Source of the DNA: Tricholoma matsutake
Taxonomy: Eukaryota > Basidiomycota > Agaricomycetes > Agaricales > Tricholomataceae
Direction: 5' to 3'
Assembly: GCA_026075535.2 (NCBI GenBank)
Contig: AP026538.1
Coordinates: 248,001 to 312,000 of the forward strand
Length of the DNA stretch: 64,000 bases
A program made the position numbers and the translations under genes. Shown here one piece after another: positions 55,427-64,000 of the stretch (position 1 is the stretch's first letter; each line of letters starts with the position of its first letter). A model generated the notes under the pieces. The model worked only from the letters and a program-made list of their open reading frames with translations, ran no database searches and was not told where the DNA came from.

Positions 55427-56032
55427 CATCTAAACTACAGGTAACGAATGGTGACGACACGAAATGGGCCACGCCCACAACTGACCAAGCACCTGCCCCC
55501 ATTCCTGCGAGCCCCTGCTCGTAGGGTGGATCATGGGTGCCAGCACAGCAAACAGACCCCGCAGGCCCCAGCCTCACCCACCAAATGACACACCACCTGC
55601 ATCCAGCCCCATTGGCGGCCAAGGACAACAGGAGCAGGGCCCACGCATGACAATGAACCCCCACCAGGCTGCCTCCGCATTTTGGGTGGGGCAGTTTTTT
55701 CAATTTTTATTTTTGGTAATGCCTTCCCCCTCCCCTGCATTTTACATGGGTGAGGGGTTTTTCTTTCTTTTTCTTTATAATTGTAGTGCTCCCCTCACGT
55801 CAAATGCAAGGGGAGATTAGTTTTATATGTATATATTTGTAGAACTCCCCCTTGCACCTTGTGTGGGGGAGGTTTTTTTATTATGTAATTAATGGTGTAT
55901 CCCTGGCATCCAACCCAAGGGATGTAGTTAATAAATTTTATTTGATCTTAATTGTGAGCTTCGAGAGAGAAATACCTAAGTTTGAGTTTGAGGGTATAAA
56001 TACACTTTTATATTGGCCACTAATAATTCTCC

Positions 56033-56108
56033 TGTGGCTCAACTGGTTAAGTGCTTGTTTGGTTTGTCATGTGATTCTTGATGATGAGTTCTAGAGTTCA
56101 ATCCCTGC
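56033..56108 (+). repeat. tRNA-like promoter, right end of the outer element
   Basis: TGGCTCAACTGGTTAAGTGC (A box) and GAGTTCAATCCC (B box); nearly the same as 9957-10045. Confidence 0.6.
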
Positions 56109-56393
56109 TCTGAATAAGTTTATTTTATGTACTTTGTGAAATTCATGAAGTCCGAAGCACTTGAAACTCGCAAGATATCTCAAATTGACTTTCCATTATG
56201 GTATGACCTTAGGGTACTGAGTCCCACTGGAGTCCTGGTGAGTCCCACTGGATTCCTGGAGGATTCCTGGTCTTCCTGGTAGGACTACAAGGATTCCTCC
56301 AGGACTCTGTGGGGGAGTGTAAAGTTCAGGTGCATGGCCAAGGTACCATGGCTGGTGTAACCTATGTTTAGGCCTGTGGTTCTGTGCTGTGAA

Positions 56394-56945
56394 TCAGAAC
56401 ATGGAGTCGAGAGAAAAAATGAGGAAAGACCCACTGTTGTCGGGTAATGTGCTGTTTTGGGCATTTGCAGCTCCCCTAGCAAGAATAACAGTGATGCGAC
56501 CCTGGGTTCCCATCTGGAAACACAACAACTTTTGGTTAGAACATCTACTAGAAGTCAGCATGGAAGTGCAACAAGAATAAAGTACAACTTGCCTCTTACA
56601 TGGAATGGCGGCTTGTAGCCACACAGGGGCCTCATTTTTGGGCACCTCTGCCCATGCCTTTCCTTTCACCTTCTTCTTGGGGGAGGCACTTCCCCCAGCC
56701 TCTTCAGGCTCCACCTCTGTGGCTTTCTGCTTCTTTTCCTCCCTCTTGGCGGCAGCCACTTTCTTCCATTCCTCCTCTGCAGCTTTTTTCTCTGCCTCCA
56801 CCCTAGCTGCCTTGACTCTGGCAGCCTCCTCTGCTGCTTGCTGCTCCTCAGCCTCCCTAGCCTCTTCTTCCAACCTGAGTTCTTCCATCAACTGCTGGGC
56901 CTTGATGGCCACTATCTTTTCTGTGTACAAGGGGATGAAGGACAT
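56394..56945 (-). CDS. Coiled-coil protein, unrecognised
   Basis: Starts MSFIPLYTEKIVAIKAQQLM (56945). Residues about 20-100 are Glu/Ala/Lys/Arg-rich with heptad spacing (EEEAREAEEQQAAEEAARVK), then a Lys-rich segment and KNEAPVWLQAA. The last 60 residues look unlike the rest and may be intron read-through. Such text occurs in basidiomycete multicopy proteins of unknown function. It directly adjoins the outer element's right end. Confidence 0.45.
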   Translation of the reverse strand: MSFIPLYTEKIVAIKAQQLMEELRLEEEAREAEEQQAAEEAARVKAARVEAEKKAAEEEWKKVAAAKREEKKQKATEVEPEEAGGSASPKKKVKGKAWAEVPKNEAPVWLQAAIPCKRQVVLYSCCTSMLTSSRCSNQKLLCFQMGTQGRITVILARGAANAQNSTLPDNSGSFLIFSLDSMF

Positions 56946-58330
56946 TTGGGTTGAACATAGTAGTGGTGGTGGTGATTGTAAGAAGACCTGGGAACCCCAT
57001 CAAAATCAACATACCCGATGTGGATTCAAACCTTCATGTGCCTCGTAGGCTCAGCACTAAGGGGGACATACTGTCAAGACCAATTTTCCCAACTGGATTT
57101 CTGATCATTTCTGCCACCTTTTCTGGCCACCTTGCAACACAGCCCACCTCCTATCAGCAGCACTGCCTAGAGGTGAAATTCCCTCATTTCCAATTTGACA
57201 AAACAGTCTCAGGATTTGCCTTGGAGGCTGGTTTTCAAATTATCACAGCCTCGGAAACTCTGATCACCTCTGATCCTTAGTATTTAAGCTAGCTACTTTT
57301 GTTCTGTATTGCCAGTTTGTAAATCAACCAAGTCACCCAATTAATTCCATTCTATTCATGCTCCAAATCATCTCTTAAGTCTTCCTCAAACTTCTAATCA
57401 TCCTCTCCAAAAAACCTTTGGGCCTCTGATCATCCTCCTTACCCTTGTCTTAAAATTAGGGCACTTGACAAGGAGAAGGGCTGTAAGTCTGGCCCCACAT
57501 TACAACAAGTTAATTTACCTACACCACTGTTACACACTTCCACGGTGCTGGCACACCACACACATCGCCAACACAACCACTCTCGCCGGTGGCTGTGCCA
57601 GCAGCGATAGCATAGCCACCTACAGTGCATAAACGACTCACCAACACCAGATATACCACTGTCTGTGTTACAGTGAGTTATGGCCACCATATGCCGCCAA
57701 CACACTCCCACGGCGCCGACACAGCCACACACATCACCGACACAATCAACCTCACCACCGGCACAGCCACCAGCAAATACAACAACAACAACTGGCAACA
57801 TGCATCCTGGCAATGGCACCATACATCCTTATTACCCTTCTATCCACATCCAGCAGTGCCAACATTATCCTATTGATGCAGTACCTTCCTATTTTGTGAC
57901 TATGCCTGATGTGGCCTTCCCAAACCACACACTATGCTTGATGCGGCCTTTTACTTACACGGTCGATCTTTTTCTTATATATTACTTATTTTTTATTCCT
58001 TAACCTTCGTTCCTACTTCCATGCAATGAAGGTATAGTAACTTCCTATTCTTTTATTTGTAGTAACTTATGGTTCCTACTTCCATGCAACGAAGATAATT
58101 TGATCCTGTCTTTTAGTAAACCTAAGTCTAGTGTAGGCTGCCAAACTCAGCAACCTTCCAAGGGCACAGCTTCTTACAAGCTGAAGCCAAGTCCTTTCTG
58201 TCCCAATAACCCTTGCCTTGGAATTCCATTGGAACCCTGCTCCTATTGGACTCTCCCCTTTCAACTTCTACTGTCTGGGTATGACTGGAAGTCTGATGTT
58301 TCCTTCCTCCAACCCAGAACTTAACAGGTT
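56946..58330. other. No gene recognised; CA-rich low-complexity tract
   Basis: 57530-57800 holds cacc/gccgacaca-rich repeats, with inverse-complementary text on the two sides (57530-57620 against 57690-57780). A word like cctacttccatgcaa.gaag occurs twice (58012 and 58076). Confidence 0.4.
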
Positions 58331-58335
58331 CATAC

Positions 58336-59002
58336 ACAAAACATTGATGATCTAGAGATCAAGGCAGGATTAGCAACTGATGTCAACCATCCTAACTGTG
58401 TACAGCTTCATGGGTCAGCCATGCAGGTCATGTGTACCCAATGCAGCTTCACTGAGCACATATTCCATCACTTCATAACTCTAAAAAGTGGGCAACTGCC
58501 TGGCTGTCCTCAATGTAAAAACTGAATGGAAGAGAGGAGTAGTCAAGGGAAATGATCCTTGGGACAGGGTGGATTGCTTTGACCTGCAATTATTTTATAT
58601 GGGGAAACACATCCTAAGGGAGAAGATATCGCTGAAATACAGGCCCTCGGTGGACAAAAATCTGACAATGTATTGGTTGTAGGAACCTCCTTGAAAACCT
58701 TTGGATCTGTGGCCCTTATTAAAACATTGTCAGCCAATCTTCAACAGAACATATGTGGGCAAGTATATTCCATGCACCTGCAAAATCCACCTACATGCTT
58801 GGTGGATGTCTTCCATCACATCATCCCAACCAATTGCCAGAACTCTGTGGATTATATGCTTCATAGGTTAGACAAAACTCATAGCATTTCCTTGACATCT
58901 TTTGGAGGGAAAGATGATTTGAAGGACTGGATTAATGCAGGGACCACTCATAATGATTTATGGCCATCATGGGCTTGGGTCTGCTATAACTACATCCTGT
59001 AA
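58336..59002 (+). pseudogene. Sirtuin (Sir2-type NAD-dependent deacylase), remnant
   Basis: The text HTQNIDDLEIKAGL (58336), VQLHGSAMQVMCTQC with the catalytic His and first zinc Cys pair, LPGCPQCKN with the second pair, then after a frame change PAIILYGETHPKGEDI (58590) and VVGTSLKTFGSVALI (58676) match the second half of a Sir2 Rossmann fold. Sirtuins remove acyl groups from lysine using NAD+. The N-terminal NAD-binding motif (GAGxS, GIPDFR) is not visible upstream, and stops lie between 58500 and 58600. The last frame to 59002 reads on without known motifs. Confidence 0.75.
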
Positions 59003-59199
59003 TATATACTATCTCCAAGGAACACATATATGCCCATTTGCAAGCTCCACAACCACTGTTTTCCTAATCCACTCACACTCCTTCTCACTCAATAATTGCT
59101 GGAAGGGAGTTTCTAAAGCAAGATGTTTGGCAAACTGACAGGCATAAACCCCACAGTCTGAAGAACCCTGCTGTTGTGGAGCATTTTTTCCTACCTTAA

Positions 59200-60433
59200 C
59201 CTACCAAGTATTCAACCCCAGTGGTTGTAAGATCATCTGCTTATTATAGGGGAGCATCAGAACCACGTAACTGCTATGGTGGGTATCTGACCTTATCAAT
59301 TTTCTCCAATTGCCTTTTGACATGCTTGGGTACCATGCTATTGAACACCTCCAAAACCTGGCTTTTTGGATTGAACTTAAGAGCAACCCAATGGTCTTGA
59401 GGATCATTAATTATGGTGATGACTGCTGTGAAAGTTTTCATCGCAGTTGCCACACTAGTTTCATTTTTTGAAATCTGGGAACCAACAGCTAATTGAGTCT
59501 GGTTCAACAAAGCTGAAAAGGTAACTCACCCAAGCCACTGACTTGCTTGATGCTTCTAGTCCCCATTTTCCAAGGGAAGGAAGCCAGTGTACTGAGATAA
59601 ATTTGATATCTGGCCACAGGTATCTACATAATCCCAAGTAAGCATCAATGATATCATCATCAAGCCACTGTCCATGCAGAAATCTCTTGATGCCTGAGTT
59701 CCTAAAGGGTATCCTAGCAATTGTCCAGATATGTGAAGTTGACAGCTCCAGAATGTTCTCCCATTTCTGTTCCACCACTTCATACTTGTAGAGAAGCACA
59801 ACTGGAATAGTGCCCAAGGATCATGATTTTCATATGTAATCATGGAAAAAATAGGTAGATTCCATGAATATCCAGTATTGCTGTGCCTATGAATCTGTTG
59901 TTCGGAGCATATCATCTGAATCATATGGGACAGCCCTGCCTGGTGGTGCTTGTCAAAAATTACTGCTTTCCAGTCTGGTGAAATCATAAGCTCAGGTCAG
60001 GACCATCATAGGATAAAAATGATACCATCTTCCTGGAGATTGCCTGTTTGTAACTTTAACTTTTCATCTTTGGAAACACTATTCAGAATATAATCTACCA
60101 TCTTCCTTCCTTTGCTATCATGCAACTTCATAAAAATCACTCGCAACAACCATGGCCTGAGAAATGCTGCTGTGTGATAGGTTGATGTGGCACACTGGTG
60201 GTTGCTGATCAAAAACTATTTTCCACATTGTACTGAAGCCCTTAATGATATCTCCAGAGATGCTCTGGACTTGTAGTTTCCCAATACTGTGAGTGAACAT
60301 CAAGCAAAGCAAGTTCACATAGTGTTGCCTTGTCCACATGGTAGAAGTCACACCCAAACTTCACAACCCCATCATCAAATGTCCACTGCCATGGAGGAGG
60401 CATGAAAGGTTCATTGCATGCCAGTTCCCACAT
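59200..60433 (-). pseudogene. Ulp1-type (C48) cysteine protease gene, disrupted
   Basis: Minus strand, from the right: MWELACNEPFMPPPWQWTFD and FYHVDKATLCELALLDVHSQ (60433-60250), KGRKMVDYILNSV (60100), GLSHMIQMI and TYENHDPWALFQL-like text (59940-59810), the catalytic domain start RFLHGQWLDDDIIDAYLGL (59690), HWLPSLGKWG, and DHWVALKF with the catalytic His (59400), then VLEVFNSM where many relatives have Asp. The Cys box is not visible after a TAG at about 59274. C48 enzymes cleave SUMO-like proteins and occur inside many fungal and plant transposons. Confidence 0.65.
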
Positions 60434-60680
60434 TGCTTCCTCACTTGATCATTGGAATGGCTGCATGGCAAATGTGATGTGGAGGTAGAGTCATTTGGTT
60501 CTGATTGCTTTCAGCTGAATCATGCTTGCTTTAAGTAAGGTGCATGTGATGGTGCCGAACTATGCTTCCAGGTGCATGTGATGGTTCTGAACTGTCACAT
60601 GCATGCTCTGTGTTGATAGAACCAAACAAATGGGCATTTTCTGCACCTCATGCCAAGATAGCGCTTTACCAAATTAGGTT
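60434..60680. other. Intergenic spacer
   Basis: Short direct repeat aggtgcatgtgatggt (60538 and 60571). Nothing else seen. Confidence 0.4.
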
Positions 60681-60682
60681 CA

Positions 60683-62209
60683 GTGACTTGCAATTTCAGG
60701 ATATTTGAACCTGGGGGTATCACCCTCTCAAATATCTTCCCTTTCAAAATGCAAGCTGCCTCCATCCTGACTGGCTACAATGATCTAACCCTAGCACTTG
60801 TTGATCCACCTACCCCAAATACACATAGTTTTCTGGCATCATCAATGGAAAGATACATCAACACTTCCCACTGCAGATATGATGACCATGACAATGATTT
60901 AACTGGGATCCAGGGTTCTGGTCTTTTGGGCTAGCTTCCATGGCTGACACCATCATCAGACCTATTCAAACCCTGGGAGCCAGCCAAGGTATTTCACATT
61001 TCAAATGTAATCCTGGCGCTGACTATGGCGAAGGGTTTGATACAATCTCTGAAAAACGACTTCCTACAATGTCTGGATGAAACAGATGAAAATAGCTGGG
61101 CATATCACAAGGCACTGAAAGGGGAAATTCCAGCAACCTCTTCATCATTTCATTCACATGTCGCCTCCCATCTTTTGTCTATGCATTTCCTGGACATATA
61201 CAAGGCATTGGACCAAGAAATTGAGACAGGTGTTTGGGTGGGCTGTGGGTTAGATTCCACATTGCTAAAGAATGACTTATGTTTCAAGTTGCATTTTTTA
61301 ATAGTGGGGCACCATGACATGTGTTACTAAACAGGACCTTGAGGACTGGTTGGGAGTAACTTCAAATGCACTTTCCATCCTGCAAGCAGACAAGGACAAA
61401 AACTCCAATGCTGCAAATACAGCACCAATAGGAAGCACTCTTACTGAAGATCAAAGAATTGGAAGAACACTATATCTCTTTGCAGAGAAAAACAAAAGAA
61501 AAAGCCAAGCATTGTAGATTTTGGCCAATGTAGGCCTTGCATGCCTAGCAATTTGTCAACTGCTACAGGTGCTACTATTTCCACTGCTATCTCTCATTCT
61601 AATGCATATCTTAGGGTCAATTGGATAACCCCCACAAACAAGAAGACCTCACAGAGGAATTTGGACCTGGTTATCAGCACCTATCCTTGGCTTGGCATCT
61701 CTGTCATGTATCCTGGAGCTGGCCATTGCCATAAGTCCACTGGTGCTCTTCAGTAAACTGTCATCATTTCATATTTCCCGGGCCAGGCTGTATATGGTAA
61801 GTAGAACTGAAGCTTAGTCATTTGTTACCTGGCTGATGATTCCAATTAGAGTTGGGTTATCCATGGAAACATTCATCACCCAAAAGTCTGGTCAGTGGAA
61901 AAAGGAATATGGCAAAGCATGATACAAATTGCTCAGGACATGCCTATTGAAGACTGTGTTCTTAAAACCCTCAAGACTGTTGCCAGCCTGAGCCTTGACA
62001 TTGATGCAGAAGCTAGGTCATGGTTCCATCACGTTCCAGCTATAATTACAGATGACTTCTTTATTTTCCTTCAAGAAAGGCTATGGGAATTGCCCTTGGT
62101 GCACCAAAGCCTATTCTGCTCTCTACACTCATGCCTGGTGCTTCCATCCTGGCTGCTGGACAAAATTCTCTGGATGCACTACAGATGTCTAATGCTTGGC
62201 AGTGAATGA
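60683..62209 (+). pseudogene. Unrecognised gene, several exons or broken
   Basis: Protein-like text in successive plus frames: EPGGITLSNIFPFKMQAASI (60710), HCRYDDHDNDLTGIQGSGLL (60870-60930), SWAYHKALKGEIPATSSSFH (61095), FLDIYKALDQEIETGVWVGC (61190), VGHHDMCYVTKQDLEDWLGV (61305-61355), and further blocks to 62209. The frames follow each other on one strand, so they are probably one gene divergent from the Ulp1-like gene. I do not recognise the family. Confidence 0.4.
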
Positions 62210-62329
62210 GTGTTCAGCCTAATTTACTAACACAGCCTTTTACACCTCTGCCGATGCCAACCCTTCCTGGCCCATCAACCCATCCTATTCAAAGCAATGA
62301 GATGGGTAATGAAGGAAAGACTGGCTACT

Positions 62330-62560
62330 AACTCCTGCTCTTCCTGGCCCACTCAGCAGCTCACCATCTCCCTGCCCAATCCCCATCTGCTCACCCTCTC
62401 CTTCCCCCCATCCTTCTCATAGCGCTGAGATGGATAATGATGGAAAGACCCTCTCAGTGACTCCCACCCTTTCTGGCCCACTCAGCAGCTCACCATCTCC
62501 CTGCCCAATCCCCATCTGCTCACCCTCTCCTTTGCCCCATCCTTCTCATAGTCCAGAAGA
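62330..62560. repeat. Tandem duplication of about 130 bp
   Basis: The block from ctggcccactcagcagctca to catccttctcatag occurs at about 62352-62421 and again at 62481-62550 almost unchanged. Confidence 0.85.
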
Positions 62561-62579
62561 ATTTTACTAATGACAGACC

Positions 62580-63252
62580 TCCCCATCTCCTCAAGAATAA
62601 TCATTCCTTTCTCAATATCTTGACTGAAAATACTTGGTCAGGGATGTCAAGTACCCAGGTGGAGGAAACACTCAAAACCAGTGCAATGATGATGGAGCAC
62701 CATCCTTTTCCTTTGGATGCAGCCTCTTTGTTGACATGCTTGGACATGGTGACATGCAGTATGTCATAGATATACAAGGTGGATATTATGCCTGTCTAAA
62801 CCATTCATTTCTGAGAGGATCCATATACAGATCAGTCTTTGGAGGAAGACAGGGTAGTTCCTGGAATGATGCAAGCTTTGCTTAATAGCCATGTTAAAGG
62901 AGATGGTGGGAAAAGCCTCTGTGGCAGGGTGGATGGTCTGCTGGGTATTCCATTGACCAAGTGGTCAAGTTGCAGGAGGTCAAGTAAGCGAGCACTGAAA
63001 AGGGAGAGAGAAAACAAAATGCTTGTTTGTCAGCCCTTTTAGGTAGTGGATGGGAGGTAAATGGGATGCGAGTCCTGGCCCGTTGTGGCACATGCACTAG
63101 AAGAGGTACTGGGTGATGGATGTGTAGGCAATCTATTAAGTCATGTGTCCATATCCTTGAAAGAGGAGATTGGTCGTGTCAAGAGTAGGCAGTTCAAGAA
63201 TCAGCGTGAAAGGTATCAAAATGAACCACTTTACTTTGTAAATGACTTGTAG
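62580..63252 (+). pseudogene. Unrecognised coding remnant
   Basis: Frames at 62634-62885, 62839-63042 and 63061-63252 overlap or follow each other and read protein-like (VPGMMQALLNSHVKGDGGKS; VAHALEEVLGDGCVGNLLSH). They may be shifted pieces of one gene. No family recognised. Confidence 0.35.
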
Positions 63253-64000
63253 CAATGGGAGTATGGGAGGACCTGGACAAACTTGACTGGGAGTCAAGTG
63301 AACTTGAGTACTTAACTTATACTCTGCACCTTAGTGTGCAGAAATCTTGAGGACTTGAGGGACTTGAGAGAGAAACTTAGAAGGGAACGTAAAAATTGAG
63401 TCAAAATCAGACAGTCCCATTCGAAAGGTGGGGAGTCACCTAAATACAATCATTCATAGTTACAAAGTGAAAACTGATCGCGCACGTTCTCTCGTGCCAA
63501 CTGTCTGTGCAACCAGAAGCAGTAGAATAAAAAAGGGAAAGAATTCTTGGAATACAGAGTGTGATGCAGAAGTCCAAGAAGGGTGTTTGTTGATGCGAGA
63601 AGTCTTTGGATGATGGCACTGCTGAATCTTTGTCTTGAGGTTTTGCAACGGGGAATGACTCCGGGAGTGGCTATCTTCGAGGCTCTCTATTGTTGTTACA
63701 CAGCCTGTGCCCCCAGCAAGCATGGAGAGCACCTGAACAAAGCCTTTCAACCCTACCATCCAGTTGTTAGACCTGTCGAGTCAGATGTTTGCTAGCCAAG
63801 ATGGAGTTCCTGGGCCAACTGCCAGATCGTCGCTGAGTCTCGTTAATTTGATATCAAGTAACAACTAGAAAAAGATAAATGAAAAACCTGGTACCGTTCC
63901 ATCTCATTGGAAGCAGAGCTGTTGGCACAAAAGCCGAGGAAGCACCGAAACAAGATTTAGCATGTGATGTATGCATTGTGTGAAGAGATGTCAGCTTGGT
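63253..64000. other. No gene recognised
   Basis: 63270-63380 is rich in cttgag/acttgagg words, which may be the edge of a repeat. No frame or border could be supported to the window end. Confidence 0.3.

Larger units (their letters stand above)
52049..56325. mobile_element. Outer element of a three-level nest (element D)
   Basis: The left end aaattacactcttt (52048) and right end GGGGGAGTGTAAAG (56311-56324) are inverted versions of one another, and both are next to ttcctggaggattcctgg-type words. A tRNA-like promoter lies inside each end (minus 52183-52258, plus 56033-56108). The middle is interrupted by element F (52387-54962), flanked by CTAG. Its own core continues at 54967-56020: Pro/Thr-rich frames, mini-exons with introns, a GAGCCCCTGCTC motif and GC hairpins. 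Confidence 0.6.

Overview
The window looks like a repeat-dominated stretch of a basidiomycete nuclear genome, most likely Agaricomycetes. The evidence is a set of protein families I recognise as basidiomycete: Plavaka transposase, TET/JBP dioxygenase, DUF6532 and DUF6589, alpha-kinase, GEN1/XPG-like nuclease, Crypton-type tyrosine recombinase, and Helitron helicase with a protease-like tail. Short introns (GTRNGY...CTAAC...AG) and a Ty3/gypsy element of fungal type agree with this. I cannot name the species. I see no convincing ordinary housekeeping gene. Almost everything is transposon, transposon-borne gene, or multicopy accessory gene, and most copies are broken.

Layout. 1-781: 3' end of a hAT element that cuts the integrase of a minus-strand gypsy element (782-5651). 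5652-7350: CGA-rich DNA, then a LINE RNase H remnant. 7360-10300: non-coding element with tRNA-like ends and a fold-back MITE pair, abutting a DUF6589 gene remnant (10300-11590). 12030-22156: a proposed 10-kb composite transposon with similar inverted ends, carrying DUF6532 and TET/JBP genes (minus) and a divergent Plavaka transposase (plus). 22157-25900: a RecQ scrap, a second tRNA-headed element, and a hAT-type element with a perfect 8-bp target duplication. 26-32 kb: unrecognised TE-associated genes around a TIR element. 32262-42702: inverted copies of a PD-(D/E)XK nuclease-like gene flanking an alpha-kinase and an integrase-core transposase. 43-51 kb: SAP-like gene, tyrosine recombinase, XPG-like nuclease, Helitron. 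52050-56325: three elements nested inside one another, with target duplications at the two inner levels. 56-64 kb: coiled-coil ORF, sirtuin remnant, Ulp1-type protease remnant, unrecognised decayed genes.

Two themes tie the window together. First, decay is strongly biased. In-frame stops in the transposon genes are nearly all TGA at positions where the families carry Arg, and other conserved Arg residues have become Cys, Trp, His or Gln. This is what CGN to TGN/CAN change at methylated CpG would give. The same window encodes a TET/JBP enzyme, a family that oxidises 5-methylcytosine, with its metal-binding residues intact. Second, the non-coding elements share unusual parts: tRNA-like promoters near both inverted ends, arrays of short GC-rich hairpins, a recurring GAGCA/TGCTC quasi-palindrome, and hairpin-bearing mini-exons followed by intron-like segments. 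I know of no named family with this combination.

Limits: gene models are hand-read across introns and frameshifts, so ends are approximate. Family consensus residues come from memory rather than an alignment.
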